A DNA stretch of 64,000 nt from NCBI GenBank assembly GCA_030019205.1, contig JASEFH010000003.1, forward strand, positions 1 through 64,000, written 5' to 3'. Below are positions 63,083 through 64,000 of the stretch, in pieces. The notes below the pieces were generated by a model. That model had not been told where the DNA came from and did no database searches. It worked only from the letters and a program-made list of their open reading frames with translations. This DNA is from Methanomicrobiales archaeon (GTDB taxonomy: Archaea > Halobacteriota > Methanomicrobia > Methanomicrobiales > JACTUA01). Within the stretch, counting starts at the first letter, position 1. Every line of letters starts with the position of its first letter. A program made the translations under genes and the position numbers.

Positions 63083-64000
63083 TCACGCGGAGCGAGGGAT
63101 CCGCAGGGCGTTCCCGATGACCGCGAGGGAGAGCCCCATGTCCCCGAACGCCACCGCCATCCAGAGGGTCACCAGGCCGGGGAAGGCGAGGGCGGCGATG
63201 CCGAACTTCACGAGGATCGACGCGGCGACGTTCTGGCGTATCACCCGCATCGTCCTCCGCGAGAGATCCAGCAGGTACCCCACCCTCGATATCTGATCCT
63301 TCAGGATGACGATGTCGGCCGTCTCGATCGCGACATCCGAACCGATCGCCCCCATCGCGATGCCCACGGTCGCCCGCGCGAGCGCCGGTGCATCGTTCAC
63401 GCCGTCCCCGACCATGACCACATGGCCGTACTGCTCCATCAGCCGCTCGACGCGCGCCGCCTTCTCCTCGGGGAGGAGCCCGGCATGACACTCGTCGATT
63501 CCCAGTCTGCGGCTGACCGCCTCGCCGATCCGTTCGTTGTCGCCCGTGAGCATCACCGTCCGGATTCCGCGTGAACGGAGGTACGCGATGGTCTCGGCCG
63601 CTGCCTCCCTGATGGTATCCGAGAGCGCGATCAGCCCCAGCACCGTGCTGTCGGTGCCGATCAGCACGACCGTCTTTCCCTCCCCCTCCAGACGGCGGCA
63701 TGCGGCTTCCCATGTTCGTCCATCGGATGCGGGGAAGAGAGAGGCGTTGCCGAGGAGAAACGTCGTGCCGCCGATGCTCCCCTGAATACCCCTCCCGCTG
63801 ATGGAGCGGAAGGCGTCGACGTCGCGCAGGGGGATCCCGCGCCTGCGGACCTCCTGCAGGATCGCCCCTGCCAGCGGGTGGGCGGAGCGGGACTCCAGGG
63901 AACCGGCGATCCCGAGCAGGTCTGCCTCCGGCGTCCCCGAGAACCCGAGGAGATCGGTCACCTCCAGCCGCCCCGTGGTGAGGGTCCCCGTCTTGTCGAA
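63083..64000 (-). CDS. P1B-type heavy-metal ATPase, C-terminal part (cut by window end)
   Basis: C-terminal 305 residues of a metal-exporting P-type ATPase; the gene continues beyond the window. The phosphorylation site FDKTGTLTTG lies exactly at the right edge. Also present are the P1B hallmark SAHPLA, GEGKTVVLIG, LTGDNERIG, and the hinge GDGVNDAPALARA. The last two membrane helices follow. In the final one, GDMGLSLAVIGNALR has the DxG pattern of Zn2+/Cd2+/Pb2+ pumps (P1B-2) rather than copper pumps. It converges with the oxidoreductase gene, 8 bp apart. Confidence 0.92.
   Translation of the reverse strand, partial: FDKTGTLTTGRLEVTDLLGFSGTPEADLLGIAGSLESRSAHPLAGAILQEVRRRGIPLRDVDAFRSISGRGIQGSIGGTTFLLGNASLFPASDGRTWEAACRRLEGEGKTVVLIGTDSTVLGLIALSDTIREAAAETIAYLRSRGIRTVMLTGDNERIGEAVSRRLGIDECHAGLLPEEKAARVERLMEQYGHVVMVGDGVNDAPALARATVGIAMGAIGSDVAIETADIVILKDQISRVGYLLDLSRRTMRVIRQNVAASILVKFGIAALAFPGLVTLWMAVAFGDMGLSLAVIGNALRIPRSA

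Overview
The window is GC-rich archaeal DNA from a methanogen, most likely of the order Methanomicrobiales and close to Methanoculleus. The case rests on several genes read directly from the sequence. There is an S-layer-type surface protein ending in a PGF-CTERM anchor. There are two methanogenesis marker genes, an archaeal histone, replication factor C, the archaeal GatDE amidotransferase and Nop5/fibrillarin/Cbf5. A fumarate hydratase - 2-oxoglutarate:ferredoxin oxidoreductase - succinyl-CoA ligase block matches the incomplete reductive TCA branch these organisms use to make 2-oxoglutarate. Promoters have TATA boxes about 25 bp ahead of starts, and several messages look leaderless.

Layout. 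0.2-2.6 kb: S-layer gene (-). 3.5-6.6 kb: thyA, tRNA-Gln, then nop5-flpA-DUF1614 (-). 6.7-8.8 kb: a Ca2+/Na+ exchanger and a TctA-like permease, convergent. 9.1-10.7 kb: hemD-cbf5, then tRNA-Ser. 10.9-14.6 kb (-): iorA-iorB-DNA methyltransferase, and a ribbon-helix-helix gene. 14.7-17 kb: tRNA-Ile and two uncharacterised genes around a gene-free island. 17.3-19.8 kb: nadX-nadA-nadC. 19.9-22.2 kb: archaemetzincin, UPF0146, rfcL. 22.2-24.4 kb: methanogenesis markers 2 and 4, and a histone. 25.4-28.8 kb (-): mat-hisG-hisA-hisB. 29.3-35.7 kb: complete trpEGDCFBA operon. 35.7-42.7 kb (-): fumAB, then korDABC-sucCD-dacZ, ending in a diadenylate cyclase. 43.6-47.6 kb: ribosomal protein L10e, a NitT/TauT-type ABC transporter (-) and a divergent HTH regulator (+). 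47.7-54.8 kb (+): argH-gatD-gatE, then a string of small genes, a nitroreductase, UPF0212 and a PfkB kinase. 54.9-58.9 kb: DUF2070, a riboflavin-pathway reductase, a CPA2 antiporter. 59.1-64 kb: tRNA-Leu, a TPR protein, an FAD oxidoreductase with a Rieske domain, and the end of a P1B-type metal ATPase cut by the window edge.

Most operons are tightly packed, with ATGA or GTGA overlaps. In contrast there are several gene-free islands of 0.3-1.4 kb, at about 2.6-3.5, 8.8-9.1, 15.6-16.4, 24.4-25.4, 42.7-43.6, 59.2-59.7 and 60.2-61.6 kb. Six of these seven, all except the last, carry what looks like a family of short palindromic repeats: a (C/T)TATCGCA or TGCGATAG flank beside a GGGGAGGGG/CCCCTCCCC-type hairpin. 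I do not recognise this family. A second candidate novelty is an initiator-like element, consensus near YCCAAYGGTATAGA, lying about 22 bp downstream of the TATA box in front of two tRNAs and a small RG-rich protein gene, with weaker versions at trp and tRNA-Gln. Several candidate operators (perfect palindromes or clustered repeats) sit at individual promoters.

All function calls come from reading motifs and family resemblance by eye. No database search was possible.
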